Of a stretch of 47,611 nucleotides of DNA, positions 35,697 to 44,084 are shown in pieces. The notes below the pieces were generated by a model. The model searched no databases, was not told the DNA's origin, and saw nothing but the letters and a program-made list of their open reading frames with translations. Position 1 is the stretch's first letter, and every line of letters starts with the position of its first letter. Source of the DNA: Mesorhizobium sp. LSHC420B00 (GTDB lineage: Bacteria; Pseudomonadota; Alphaproteobacteria; Rhizobiales; Rhizobiaceae); the NCBI RefSeq assembly GCF_000503055.1, contig NZ_AYVY01000009.1:212366-259976 (forward strand), in the 5' to 3' direction. The translations under genes and the position numbers were made by a program.

Positions 35697-36254
35697 CTAC
35701 AGATCGATCCGGTAACGCAGGCTTTCCGCGCCGCCATAGGAAGCATCCTCGAAGAAACGCCCGACGAGCCCGCCGCCATTGGCCAGAACGACCTTCTGCG
35801 AGGGCACATTGTGAGGCTTGCAGGTGATTTCGACGAAGGGCAGGCCAACCGCCCTCGCCTCCTCCAGCATGAGCCGCAGCGCCTCCGTCGCATAGCCGCA
35901 TCCCCGTTTCCACGGCACCACCGCATAGCCGATGTGGCCGAGCACGTGCGATGGCAGCGCCGCGGTTCCGGGCTGCCAGCGCAAGCCGATCGAGCCTGAG
36001 ACTTCCCCGTCCCAGATCCAGCGCCGAAATCCAGGCAGCCGCGGCACCGTCGAACCGTCCGGCAAGACGATCGGCGGTCCCTTGCCATCAGGATCGTCGA
36101 GATCGGCAAGGAAAGTCGCTGGATCCTTTTCGATAGCCGCAAGCTGCTCGCGCGTCGCGTCGAGCAGCCGCACATTGTCCGGCGACCAGCCGCGCTCGAG
36201 GGCCGCCTTGTAGGACGGCAGGTGTTCAAACGCCGGTTTGACGAGTTCGATCAT
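35697..36254 (-). CDS. GNAT-family N-acetyltransferase
   Basis: The 185-residue enzyme should transfer an acetyl group from acetyl-CoA. The C-terminal GNAT core shows GHIGYAVVPWKRGCGYATEA, matching the Q/R-x-x-G-x-G/A acetyl-CoA loop, and ALRLMLEEARAVGLPFVEIT with NVPSQKVVLANGG, the catalytic region. The N-terminal part is of a type seen in YnaD/RimJ-like proteins. Substrate is unknown. The ATG at 36254 begins MIELVKPAFEHL and is favoured over 36284. Confidence 0.85.
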   Translation of the reverse strand: MIELVKPAFEHLPSYKAALERGWSPDNVRLLDATREQLAAIEKDPATFLADLDDPDGKGPPIVLPDGSTVPRLPGFRRWIWDGEVSGSIGLRWQPGTAALPSHVLGHIGYAVVPWKRGCGYATEALRLMLEEARAVGLPFVEITCKPHNVPSQKVVLANGGGLVGRFFEDASYGGAESLRYRIDL

Positions 36255-36463
36255 GAGCGCGAGCTTTTGGCTGTCGGCCCTCAAAGGCGGGCTTGCGGCT
36301 GTAGCGACTACGACAAAACTGCCCCGCCATCGACCGTAATTCCCAAGTTTTCCGCATTGCGCCCATGTCGCGCAATGATTGCGACCGGGCGCATAAGGCT
36401 GGCTCCGCTTGGATGAGGCAAGCCGGCCAATTGCCCGCGAACGACCGTGAGATGGATCTCGAA

Positions 36464-37375
36464 CTAGCCAAGGGCGTCTGCAAGCATCTCATTCAAGCGT
36501 GCGAATGCTGCGGACTCGTCTGGCGCATGGGCCGGATTAACTTCTGTGATGGTCAGGCCGCGCCATTGCGGCAGGGCTGTCAGTTGCTTTAGCACAAAGG
36601 CGACTTGCTCCAGTTTGAGACCGTCGCAACGGCGCACATTCTCCGCAATCGGAAAATCGATAAAGGAGAGCACATCGACATCGAAGTGGATAAGCACGCA
36701 GTCAAAGCGCGCCGCCCATTCGGCCGCGCGCGCCGACGCCGCCTCGATGTCACTCAAAGCTTTCTCACGCGATATGATCTTGATCGCGTGATTTCCGATC
36801 ACGGCCGCTTCGGGCGGGGTGATGTTCTCGATGCCGAAATAGAGGAGTTGCTGAGGCACGAGCATCGGGCGGGTCGGGCCGAGCCTCGCGAGCGAAGGCT
36901 CGCATCCATGGATATTGAGCAGATGGGCGACGCCGGTCCAGTCCAAGGCGCCGTCGCTCGTGTCAGGTGTGTTGAGATCGGCGTCGAAGTCAATGTAAAC
37001 GAGTCCGATCCGCGCGCCGGCCGCATTCGCCCCGGCGACCGTCCCCAGTTCCACAGTACAATCGCCACCTAAAACAAGCACGTCTTCCTGCGCTGCGATC
37101 GCCGTCGCTACGTGGCTTGCGACCAACTCACAGGCGTCGCGCACTGCTTCCAGGTTCATAGCCTGCGACCGCGAAGGGTCCGGTCGCCATCGGAACGATG
37201 CAACATCGCCACGATCCCTGATGGATCTGCCTCGGTTCGTGATCGCTTCTGCGAGCCCATTTCGCCGAAAGGCCGCGGGGGCCTGTTCCTGACCCGGCGA
37301 ATAGGCGCCGGCACTCGTGGCCGCACCGACAATATTCAACAAACGCGCCGCCAAATCGAAGCTCCATTTTCGCAT
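36464..37375 (-). CDS. Arginase/agmatinase-family protein with altered metal ligands
   Basis: Ureohydrolases use two manganese ions to split urea from arginine or related guanidino compounds. The 303-residue protein keeps the overall pattern but differs at conserved metal ligands. The first reads VLVLGGDCTVELG, with Cys where canonical arginases have His. The next reads YIDFDADLNTPDTS, where DAHAD is usual. The last, HFDVDVLSFIDFP, keeps the final Asp pair. EVNPAHAPDES near the end fits the family's E-x-N motif. A distinct subgroup with GGDC is likely, perhaps with a different substrate. The start at 37375 is chosen where homology begins; upstream bases to 37546 are noncoding in look. Confidence 0.78.
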   Translation of the reverse strand: MRKWSFDLAARLLNIVGAATSAGAYSPGQEQAPAAFRRNGLAEAITNRGRSIRDRGDVASFRWRPDPSRSQAMNLEAVRDACELVASHVATAIAAQEDVLVLGGDCTVELGTVAGANAAGARIGLVYIDFDADLNTPDTSDGALDWTGVAHLLNIHGCEPSLARLGPTRPMLVPQQLLYFGIENITPPEAAVIGNHAIKIISREKALSDIEAASARAAEWAARFDCVLIHFDVDVLSFIDFPIAENVRRCDGLKLEQVAFVLKQLTALPQWRGLTITEVNPAHAPDESAAFARLNEMLADALG

Positions 37376-37643
37376 GATCTTCTCGCAAACGTGTCCGGAG
37401 GGAGGAAGGTTCCTCCTCGACTTGAGAGGTTGCCGCCCGGCATCGGCACGAGGCCTAACAAGCAAAAAGCTCGCCGCATCGATGCCGTCGTGAGACGCCA
37501 GACGTCGAACATACAGGTTCATTCGCGCGGCCGTGGCGATGAACATGTCGGTGCGAACTGCCGTCCGCTCCGCCCGCTCCTAGCCTGGCTCCTCGCGATG
37601 GTCTCTTCGAGTCTCATGAGCACCGCTAAGGCGCGAAAAATCC

Positions 37644-38093
37644 CTACTGAAGCAGGCTCTTGACGATGCCGCTCGCCTTGGAGAAATCCATCTGGCCAGC
37701 ATATTTCTCCTTGAGCGCCGCCATCACCTTGCCCATCTCCTTGACGCCGCTGGCACCTGTCTCGGCGATAGCGGAACGGACGGCGCTTTCTGTCTCGGCC
37801 TGGCCCAGTTGCGTCGGCAGGAAGTCGCGGATGATCGCCATCTCGTCGCGCTCCTGCGCGGCAAGTTCCGGCCGCTTGCCGTCATCGAACGCCTTGGCCG
37901 ATTCCTCGCGCTGCTTCACCATCTTGGCCAGGATCTGCAGGATCTCGTCGTCGCTGGCCGGCTCCTTGCCGGCGCCGCGATTGGCGATGTCGCGATCATG
38001 AATGGCCGCCTGGATCAGCCGCAATGTCGGCAGCCGGCGCTTGTCCTGTGCCTTCATCGCGCTCTTCAGGGATTCGGCGATTTTGCCTCGCAT
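37644..38093 (-). CDS. GatB/YqeY-domain protein
   Basis: YqeY-type proteins share the C-terminal domain of the tRNA amidotransferase subunit GatB and may bind tRNA; the role is unsettled. The 149-residue protein begins MRGKIAESLKSAMKAQDKRR and continues LPTLRLIQAAIHDRDIANRG. It has the family's KMVKQREESAKAFDDGKRPE and ends MGKVMAALKEKYAGQMDFSK. It lies divergently beside carA, the usual order in Rhizobiales. In many alphaproteobacteria dnaG-rpoD and carA-yqeY lie close together, as here. Confidence 0.93.
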   Translation of the reverse strand: MRGKIAESLKSAMKAQDKRRLPTLRLIQAAIHDRDIANRGAGKEPASDDEILQILAKMVKQREESAKAFDDGKRPELAAQERDEMAIIRDFLPTQLGQAETESAVRSAIAETGASGVKEMGKVMAALKEKYAGQMDFSKASGIVKSLLQ

Positions 38094-38400
38094 GGTGCTT
38101 TCTCCTTCGAATGCGGCGGACAATAGCCGTGCCGAAAGCCCAAGGCAAATTCAAGTCTGTCCGGCAAATCCCTGATATTGTTCGACGAAATAAATCCAGG
38201 CACGTACGGCGCGGCATCATTGACCGCCTTGGCGCCTTCCCCTATGTACTGTGCCTTGCATGAATTGAATTCTAGTGCACGTCGCCCAAAAGTGCGTAGC
38301 GGTTTTGGGGCAACGACATGCAGCGCGCCGAGGCTGTGAGATTGCCGCTTCGCGCTTTTTGTTGCGCCGATTGAGGAGCGCAGCCTTTAGGAGTGCCGCC
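38094..38400. other. yqeY-carA divergent gap
   Basis: This 307-base gap has no gene. It holds a palindromic repeat at 38276-38322, described separately. Promoters for both genes should lie on its two sides. I see no obvious attenuator or arginine box. Confidence 0.5.
38276..38322. repeat. Palindromic intergenic repeat upstream of carA
   Basis: TGCACGTCGCCCAAAA, a GTGCGTAGCGG centre, and TTTTGGGGCAACGACATGCA form an imperfect hairpin. The left arm recurs at 26467. This is a dispersed element type of Mesorhizobium chromosomes, probably transcribed into the carA leader. Confidence 0.7.
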
Positions 38401-39615
38401 ATGGCAACGATGACCGCCGCATCGACCCCCCCTTGGGCCACCGAGAAGCCGACCGCCCTGCTGGTGCTGGCCGACGGCACCGTCATCGAGGGCCGTGGTC
38501 TGGGCGCTTCCGGCTCCGCCGTTGCCGAGGTCTGCTTCAACACCGCGCTGACCGGCTATCAGGAGATCCTCACCGACCCCTCCTATGCCGGCCAGATCGT
38601 CACTTTCACCTTTCCGCATATCGGCAATATCGGCACCAATAACGAAGACATCGAGGATCTCAATCCGCTGGCCCGCGCCGGCGCCGTCGGCGCCGTGTTC
38701 AAGGCCGATGTCACCAACCCGTCGAATTACCGCGCCGGAACCGGTCTCGACCAGTGGCTGAAGAAGCGCGGCATCGTTGCACTTTCGGGCATCGACACGC
38801 GCGCGCTGACCGCGCTGATCCGCGAAAAGGGCATGCCCAATGCCGTTATCGCGCACGCCCCAGACGGTATCTTCGACATCGAAGACCTCAAGCGCCGCGC
38901 CGCCGCATGGTCGGGGCTTATCGGGCTTGATCTGGCCAAGGAGGTCACCTCCGGCCAATCCTCGGTCTGGCGCGAGACACCCTGGGCCTGGAACGAGGGC
39001 TTTGGCGAACAGGCCGACCCGTCGATGCACGTCGTTGCCATCGATTATGGCGTCAAGCGCAACATATTGCGCCTGCTTGCCGGCCTCGGCGCCAGGGTCA
39101 CCGTGGTGCCGGCCAAGACCGGCGCCGAGGAGATCCTGGCGATGCGGCCCGATGGCATCTTTCTATCCAACGGCCCCGGCGATCCGGAAGCCACCGGCCA
39201 CTACGCCGTTCCGGTCATCCAGGATCTGTTGAAGACCGATATCCCGCTGTTCGGCATCTGCCTCGGCCACCAGATGCTGGCGCTGGCGCTGGGCGGCAAG
39301 ACCGCAAAAATGCATCAGGGCCACCACGGCGCTAATCATCCGGTCAAGGACCACACCACCGGCAAAGTCGAGATCGTCTCGATGAACCACGGCTTTGCCG
39401 TCGACGCCGACTCATTGCCGAGCGGCGTCGAGGAAACCCATGTCTCGCTATTCGACGGTTCGAATTGCGGCATCGCGCTCACCGGCAAGCCGGTCTTCTC
39501 GGTCCAGCATCATCCGGAAGCCTCGCCCGGCCCGCAGGATTCGCACTATCTGTTCCGCCGCTTCGTCAACCTGATCCGCGAAAAGCGTGGCGAACCGGCA
39601 CTGGCCGAGCGCTGA
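38401..39615 (+). CDS. carA: Carbamoyl-phosphate synthase small subunit
   Basis: CarA hydrolyses glutamine and channels ammonia to CarB for carbamoyl phosphate, used in arginine and pyrimidine synthesis. The 404-residue protein has the N-terminal family domain (VCFNTALTGYQEILTDPSYA, then GIDTRALTALIREKG) and a class I glutaminase domain. The catalytic Cys is in FGICLGHQMLALALGGKT, with the His/Glu pair in VQHHPEASPGPQDS. FLSNGPGDPEATGHY also matches. carB is not in the window. The ATG at 38401 is where homology begins. Confidence 0.97.
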   Translation: MATMTAASTPPWATEKPTALLVLADGTVIEGRGLGASGSAVAEVCFNTALTGYQEILTDPSYAGQIVTFTFPHIGNIGTNNEDIEDLNPLARAGAVGAVFKADVTNPSNYRAGTGLDQWLKKRGIVALSGIDTRALTALIREKGMPNAVIAHAPDGIFDIEDLKRRAAAWSGLIGLDLAKEVTSGQSSVWRETPWAWNEGFGEQADPSMHVVAIDYGVKRNILRLLAGLGARVTVVPAKTGAEEILAMRPDGIFLSNGPGDPEATGHYAVPVIQDLLKTDIPLFGICLGHQMLALALGGKTAKMHQGHHGANHPVKDHTTGKVEIVSMNHGFAVDADSLPSGVEETHVSLFDGSNCGIALTGKPVFSVQHHPEASPGPQDSHYLFRRFVNLIREKRGEPALAER

Positions 39616-39627
39616 CCAAGCCGATGC

Positions 39628-39884
39628 ATCAGCTATAACATATCGGCGGCGCGTGATCTGGACAACTTGCCTCCGGACGTCCGCGAGCAGGTCTCAGAAA
39701 GTCTGATTTCTTACGCAGTCGGCGGTCGCGGAGATACCAAGCGCCTCGTCGGCAGGGAAGGTTACAGACTTCGGATCGGTCGCTACCGAGTCATGTTTGA
39801 CGAAGACCGCGCCACGATCCTTGCGGTCTATGTCGGCAAACGCGAAACGACAACCTACCCGTCGGCCATAGTAGGACAGAACAC
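39628..39884 (+). pseudogene. RelE-type toxin remnant
   Basis: The frame begins shortly after the carA stop with ISYNISAARDLDNLPPDVR, then VGREGYRLRIGRYRVMFDED and AVYVGKRETTTY, a good RelE/ParE toxin. No ATG precedes the conserved ISYNIS; the codon there is ATC, so the natural start seems lost, leaving only a TTG inside the conserved region at 39667. The frame has no stop before the antitoxin ATG and reads straight into it. Loss of start and stop signals point to decay. Confidence 0.7.
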
Positions 39885-39885
39885 C

Positions 39886-40275
39886 ATGAACGCCCCGCAA
39901 ATCATCAAGACCCCAACCGGTGAGGAGCTGGTCGCTATCCCAAGGGGACTACGAGATCCTTTTGCGTGCCGCCGAAGAAGCTCTGGAAGACGCTGCCGAT
40001 GCGGCGATCTACGACGAGCGTAAGGCCGATCTCCGAGCGGAAAAGGCACTGCCCGCGGACGTGACCATGGACATCTTGCGGGCTCCAGCCGGCTCAAGGC
40101 GCTGCGCAACCGGCGGCGGCTGACGCAAGCCGATTTGGCGGCCATGATCGGCGTCAGCCAGGGTTTTCTGTCGCACCTGGGGTCCAATCGCCGCAAACCA
40201 TCGGCGCAGACAGGTGCAATGCTGGTCAAGGCGCTCGACATTCCAAGCGAATGGATTGAGCACCAGGTGATGCTA
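39886..40275 (+). pseudogene. Xre-type antitoxin remnant, two frameshifts
   Basis: The antitoxin begins MNAPQIIKTPTGEELVAIPR, changes frame near 39945 to GDYEILLRAAEEALEDAADA, and changes again near 40075 to the helix-turn-helix SSRLKALRNRRRLTQADLA, then MIGVSQGFLSHLGSNRRKP. Two shifts break it. Together with the toxin remnant this is a decayed RelE/HigA-type module, in the usual toxin-first order of such pairs. Confidence 0.72.
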
Positions 40276-40319
40276 CACTGGTTTGCGGCTTCTTCTCCCT
40301 TGGTTTTAGCTGATCCCGG

Positions 40320-41266
40320 TCATGGCGCGCCGGCGCCGGCGCGCTTCTCGATCAGTTCGGCAACCGCATCAGGATTGTCGGCCAGCACATAGTGGCTCGC
40401 ATCGGGGATCTCGGCGCGCTCGACATGGCTCATGCCCTTGGCGCGGTAGCCGGCGAGGAAGGTCGGCAGCAGCGCAACAAAGGGGGACTTCTGGCCGAAG
40501 GCGATGACGAGCGGAACGGTGCTCGGCGCCGTCTGGGCGGCGTTCCATTCGGCATCGCTGGGGAAGGCGCGGTAGATCTCGAACGCGGCATGCAGTTGAG
40601 GCGCTCGATAGATGCGAAAATAGTATTTGCGTTCCTGCCTGGTGAATTTGCCGAAGTCGAGGAACCAGCCAAGCACGGCGGCCTGCCGACCGGGAACCAC
40701 CTTTTCGGCGAGGCCGCCGGGCGCCTGGATGAAACCGATATGCCACGTGCCTGATATCGCCTTGTCCCAGCCGTCGATGCCGGGCATCGGAACATCGAGG
40801 ATCATCGCACCGCGCAGCGTGTCGGGAAAGCGCCTGAGATAGGCATAGGTGACGATGCCGCCAAGGTCGTGACCCACCACATAGGGTTTTTCCAGATGCA
40901 GAGCGTCGGCAAGCCCATGGATCTGCGCCGCAAGATTGGCGGCTTCATAGCCGCCCCTGGCAGGCTCCGAGCGGCCTATGCCAGGCAGGTCGACGGCAAC
41001 GACGGTGAAGCGTTGCGCCAGTCTCGGCATGACGGCCTGGTATTCGTTCCAATCTTCCGGAAATCCATGCACCAGGATAAGGGCTGGTCCGTGCCCGCCA
41101 CGCAGGTAGTGCATGCTGCTGCCGTTCACCGCGGCTTGGCCGAGGTGAACCCGGGCGGCACCTGACCTGCCCGTCCAGCAGGCGCCGCATGAGCCGCCAC
41201 TACAACGAGCACCGCGCAGACAGCCACAGCCATGAGCGCCGCGCGATGAAGTATCCGGTTCAACAT
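40320..41266 (-). pseudogene. Secreted alpha/beta hydrolase split from its signal peptide by a frameshift
   Basis: The catalytic frame (40320-41129) is an alpha/beta hydrolase with an Asp nucleophile, GHDLGGIV, of the epoxide hydrolase/haloalkane dehalogenase type. HGFPEDWNEY forms the oxyanion region, and the catalytic His lies in DASHYVLADN. In a neighbouring frame upstream lies a perfect start: GAGAGGAGAGCAAC then ATG at 41266, with a signal peptide (ALMAVAVCAVLVVVAAHAAP) leading to VPPGFTSAK. The two frames join with one missing base near 41137, in AAG-CCGCGG. So either the gene is broken, or translation starts at the GTG at 41129 without export. A sequence error would restore a normal exported enzyme. 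Confidence 0.72.
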
Positions 41267-41444
41267 GTTGCTCTCCTCTCGTCTTCGATCCAGGCCCCGC
41301 GTTTGTTGCTTCTGACGTAAACTAGGGCGGGAGTTCGAATGGTCAGAGTTACAAAATGCGGCGCGAATGCCTCGAGGCCGGACTGCGCGATTACCGGAGT
41401 TGCGTTGTTGCCCTCATTCCTATCGCCTTTTTTCAATGAAGCCA

Positions 41445-41543
41445 TTAAAACCGGTCGAAGAACCAGTGTGACGGGCATTTCGTTGGCCGGATCTGTCTCC
41501 ACAGCCCGTCCTTGGTCAGGGCGATGCGGCCGTCATGGCTCAT
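41445..41543 (-). CDS. Possible 32-residue ORF coupled to the MFS gene
   Basis: An ATG overlapping the MFS stop (ATGA) opens a 32-codon frame beginning MSHDGRIALTKDGLWRQ and ending WFFDRF. The overlap and hydrophilic start look like translational coupling, but I know no homologue. It may be a chance frame or a remnant. Confidence 0.25.
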   Translation of the reverse strand: MSHDGRIALTKDGLWRQIRPTKCPSHWFFDRF

Positions 41544-42805
41544 ATCTGTGCTCCGTCTTCAGCAACGCCGGACGTGACGTTTCTGAGCGCCGCCGGCTTG
41601 GCTACTTTCGTGACGAAGACGATGAGCGCCAGCGTCAGGAAAATCGCGCCGAGCAGGTAGGGTGCGCCGCCGAAGGTCACGGGCGCGTTCGGCCCCGTGA
41701 ACCAGGAAAAGATCGCCGTATAAAGCAGCGGCGTGATGATCGAGGTGATCGAGAAGATCGACGTCATCGCGCCCTGGAGTTCGCCTTGTGCCGAAGGCGG
41801 CACCTTGGCGGCGGCAAGGCTCCTGAGCGGCGGATCGGCCAACGCCTCGAGGCAGCCGACGACGATCACTGCATAGATCATCCAGCCTTGCGACGCGAAT
41901 GCGTAGCCGAAGGCGCTGAGTGCCGTAAATGCCAGACCGATTACCGCCGTCTTCCACTCACCGAGCTTGGGGATCACGCGCGGCAGGACCGTCGCCATGA
42001 CGATAGCCCCGCACAGGCCGAAGGCACCGAGCGAGAAGCCGATCTGTTGTTCGCTCCAGCCATAGCGATAACTGGAGACGAACGACCAGACCGCAGGATA
42101 CATCATGTGCCCCAGCGTCATCAGAAAGAAGACAAGCCCGATCCAGCCGATGCCTTCGTAGTTGCGCATCTGGACGAGCGTGCCGACCGGGTTCGCGCGT
42201 TTCCACTCGAAGCGGCGACGATGCTTGCTATCAAGCGTTTCCGGCAACAGAAACAGCGCGATCAAAAAGTTTACGAAGGCAAGCCCGGCAGCGAAATAGA
42301 ACGGCACGCGCGGCCCGAACGTGCCGAGCAACCCGCCCAGAACCGGCCCGATGACGAAGCCGACGCCGAAAGCGATGCCAAGCAGGCCGAAATTCTTCGC
42401 ACGGTTCTCGTCGGTCGAGATATCGGCGATGAATGCCGATGTCGTGGAATAGCTGGCGCCGGAAATGCCGGCCAGCACACGCCCGATGAACAGCATCGGA
42501 TAGGACCAGGCGATGGCACAGATCAGATTGTCGATGGAAAACGTCAGCACGGAGGCGAGCAGAATCGGCCGTCGTCCGAACCGGTCGCTCAACCCGCCCA
42601 TCACTGGTGCGAAAATGAACTGCATCGCCGCATAGGCGAAGAACAGCCAGCCGCCCTCGATAGCCGCCTCACTGATGCCGACGCCGGTCAATTCTCTGAG
42701 ATAGGCCGGCAGCACCGGCATGATGATGCCGAAGCCGATGATGTCGAGCAGCAGGGTGGTGAAAACAAGCGCAAGGCCCCGCCTGGCGGTTTTGGGGTCT
42801 ATCAT
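41540..42805 (-). CDS. MFS exporter of the TetA-like group
   Basis: The 421-residue 12-helix drug:H+ antiporter begins MIDPKTARRGLALVFTTLLL. It has the TetA-type pattern: FGIIMPVLPAYLRELTG, then motif A GGLSDRFGRRPILLASVLTF, and GRVLAGISGASYSTTSAF with the ADISTDENRAKNFGLLG segment. Many Rhizobiales carry such TCR/Tet proteins without tetracycline resistance, so the substrate is unknown. The ATG at 42805 is favoured; a GTG at 42862 adds a basic tail. It is alone between other minus-strand genes. Confidence 0.86.
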   Translation of the reverse strand: MIDPKTARRGLALVFTTLLLDIIGFGIIMPVLPAYLRELTGVGISEAAIEGGWLFFAYAAMQFIFAPVMGGLSDRFGRRPILLASVLTFSIDNLICAIAWSYPMLFIGRVLAGISGASYSTTSAFIADISTDENRAKNFGLLGIAFGVGFVIGPVLGGLLGTFGPRVPFYFAAGLAFVNFLIALFLLPETLDSKHRRRFEWKRANPVGTLVQMRNYEGIGWIGLVFFLMTLGHMMYPAVWSFVSSYRYGWSEQQIGFSLGAFGLCGAIVMATVLPRVIPKLGEWKTAVIGLAFTALSAFGYAFASQGWMIYAVIVVGCLEALADPPLRSLAAAKVPPSAQGELQGAMTSIFSITSIITPLLYTAIFSWFTGPNAPVTFGGAPYLLGAIFLTLALIVFVTKVAKPAALRNVTSGVAEDGAQI

Positions 42806-42957
42806 GATGGTATCTCCTCGGGCCGCCCGGGGCGAAGGCGAACGCACCTTATAGGCGAACACATCGCTGGGAACAATGAGGGAACGGGCAGGGTGTTTTC
42901 ATCCTGACATCCCCTGACTGCTATCCAGTCTCTCGGATTCGCGAGAAAACCGTCGGC

Positions 42958-43878
42958 TCAGATCGGATTGTTGAACGTGTCGCAGTCCGAAAGCTTGCCG
43001 TTCTGGAAGCCTCGCGCCAGCCAGGCCTGCCGCTGCTGCGACGTGCCGTGGTTGAAGCTTTCCGGCACGACGTAGCCCTGCATCTTCTTCTGCAGCGTGT
43101 CGTCGCCGATCTGCTTTGCGGCGTTCAATGCCTCCGCCATGTCGCCCTGTTCCAAAATGCCCTTCTGGCCGGTGAAATGTGCCCAGATGCCGGCAAAGCA
43201 GTCGGCCTGCAGCTCGACCTGCACCGACATGTGGTTGGCGTCGGCCTCGCTCATATTCTGCCGCATCTGGTTGAATTTGGGCAGGATGCCGACGAGGTTC
43301 TGCACGTGATGGCCGACCTCATGCGCAATAACATAGGCCTGTGCGAAATCGCCCGAGGCACCGAACTGCTGATCGAGTTGCTGGAAGAAGGTGGTATCGA
43401 GATAGACCTTGCGATCGTTGGGACAGTAGAATGGTCCGGCCGCTGACGAGGCCGAACCGCAGGCGGAGCGAATCTGGCCGCTGAACAGGACCAGTTTTGG
43501 ATCTTGATAGGTCAGGCCCTCGGACTGGAAAATACCAGTCCAGGTATCCTCGGTCTCGGCCAGCACGGTCGACACGAACTGCTTCATCTCGTCGGAGGCC
43601 GGCGCACCGGTACCGCCGCCTTGCTCGCCGCTATTGTCGGTGATCTGGCCGCCGCCGCCGGGCTGCAAGCCGCTGTTATCGAGGATCTGACTCGGGTCGA
43701 AGCCGAAATACCACCCTGCCAGGAAAATCAATCCTACGATGATGATGCCCGACATGCCGCCGCCGCCGGCGCGACCTCCGATCGGGATGCGAAACTGCCC
43801 CGGCCCGCCGCCAAGCCCGCCGCTCTGGCCGCGCTCGTCCTCGACGTTGTCACTCTGACGACGGCCCTTCCAGAGCAT
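42958..43878 (-). CDS. Neutral zinc metallopeptidase (YpfJ-type)
   Basis: The 306-residue membrane-anchored protein has one helix at about residues 42-60 (MSGIIIVGLIFLAGWYFGF) after a Gly-rich cytoplasmic start. It then has YVIAHEVGHHVQNLVGIL with the zinc-binding HExxH. A downstream Glu in VELQADCFAGIWAHFT gives the third ligand. RDKVYLDTTFF-like residues (RKVYLDTTFFQQLDQQFG) and SFNHGTSQQRQAWLARGF match YpfJ proteins. The role is unknown. Cysteines in FYCPND and SACGSA are conserved in the family. The ATG at 43878 is preferred. Confidence 0.9.
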   Translation of the reverse strand: MLWKGRRQSDNVEDERGQSGGLGGGPGQFRIPIGGRAGGGGMSGIIIVGLIFLAGWYFGFDPSQILDNSGLQPGGGGQITDNSGEQGGGTGAPASDEMKQFVSTVLAETEDTWTGIFQSEGLTYQDPKLVLFSGQIRSACGSASSAAGPFYCPNDRKVYLDTTFFQQLDQQFGASGDFAQAYVIAHEVGHHVQNLVGILPKFNQMRQNMSEADANHMSVQVELQADCFAGIWAHFTGQKGILEQGDMAEALNAAKQIGDDTLQKKMQGYVVPESFNHGTSQQRQAWLARGFQNGKLSDCDTFNNPI

Positions 43879-44084
43879 GGCAACCCCCGTGATGCATGTT
43901 TGCAATCAACCCGCCGATGTCCTGGCCGGTTCCAACCCAGCAAACAATTATCCCAATGGTTACGCCAAGTCACAGTATTTTTCGCGCTAATAAGCAATGC
44001 CGGCTGACGCGGGTCTGCTCTGGCTTAGACGTCGCAAGGTCTGTAGCATCCACCGTGGCTGTGGAAGCGAGGGGGCGCTTGCGG

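Noticed and set aside
37376..37643. Extension of the arginase-family protein upstream or a separate small gene
   Set aside because: The frame is open on the minus strand but has no conserved features and poor start context.
41339..42907. 522-codon open frame on the plus strand
   Set aside because: It is antisense to the TetA-like MFS gene, is Arg/Asp-rich and has no family features.
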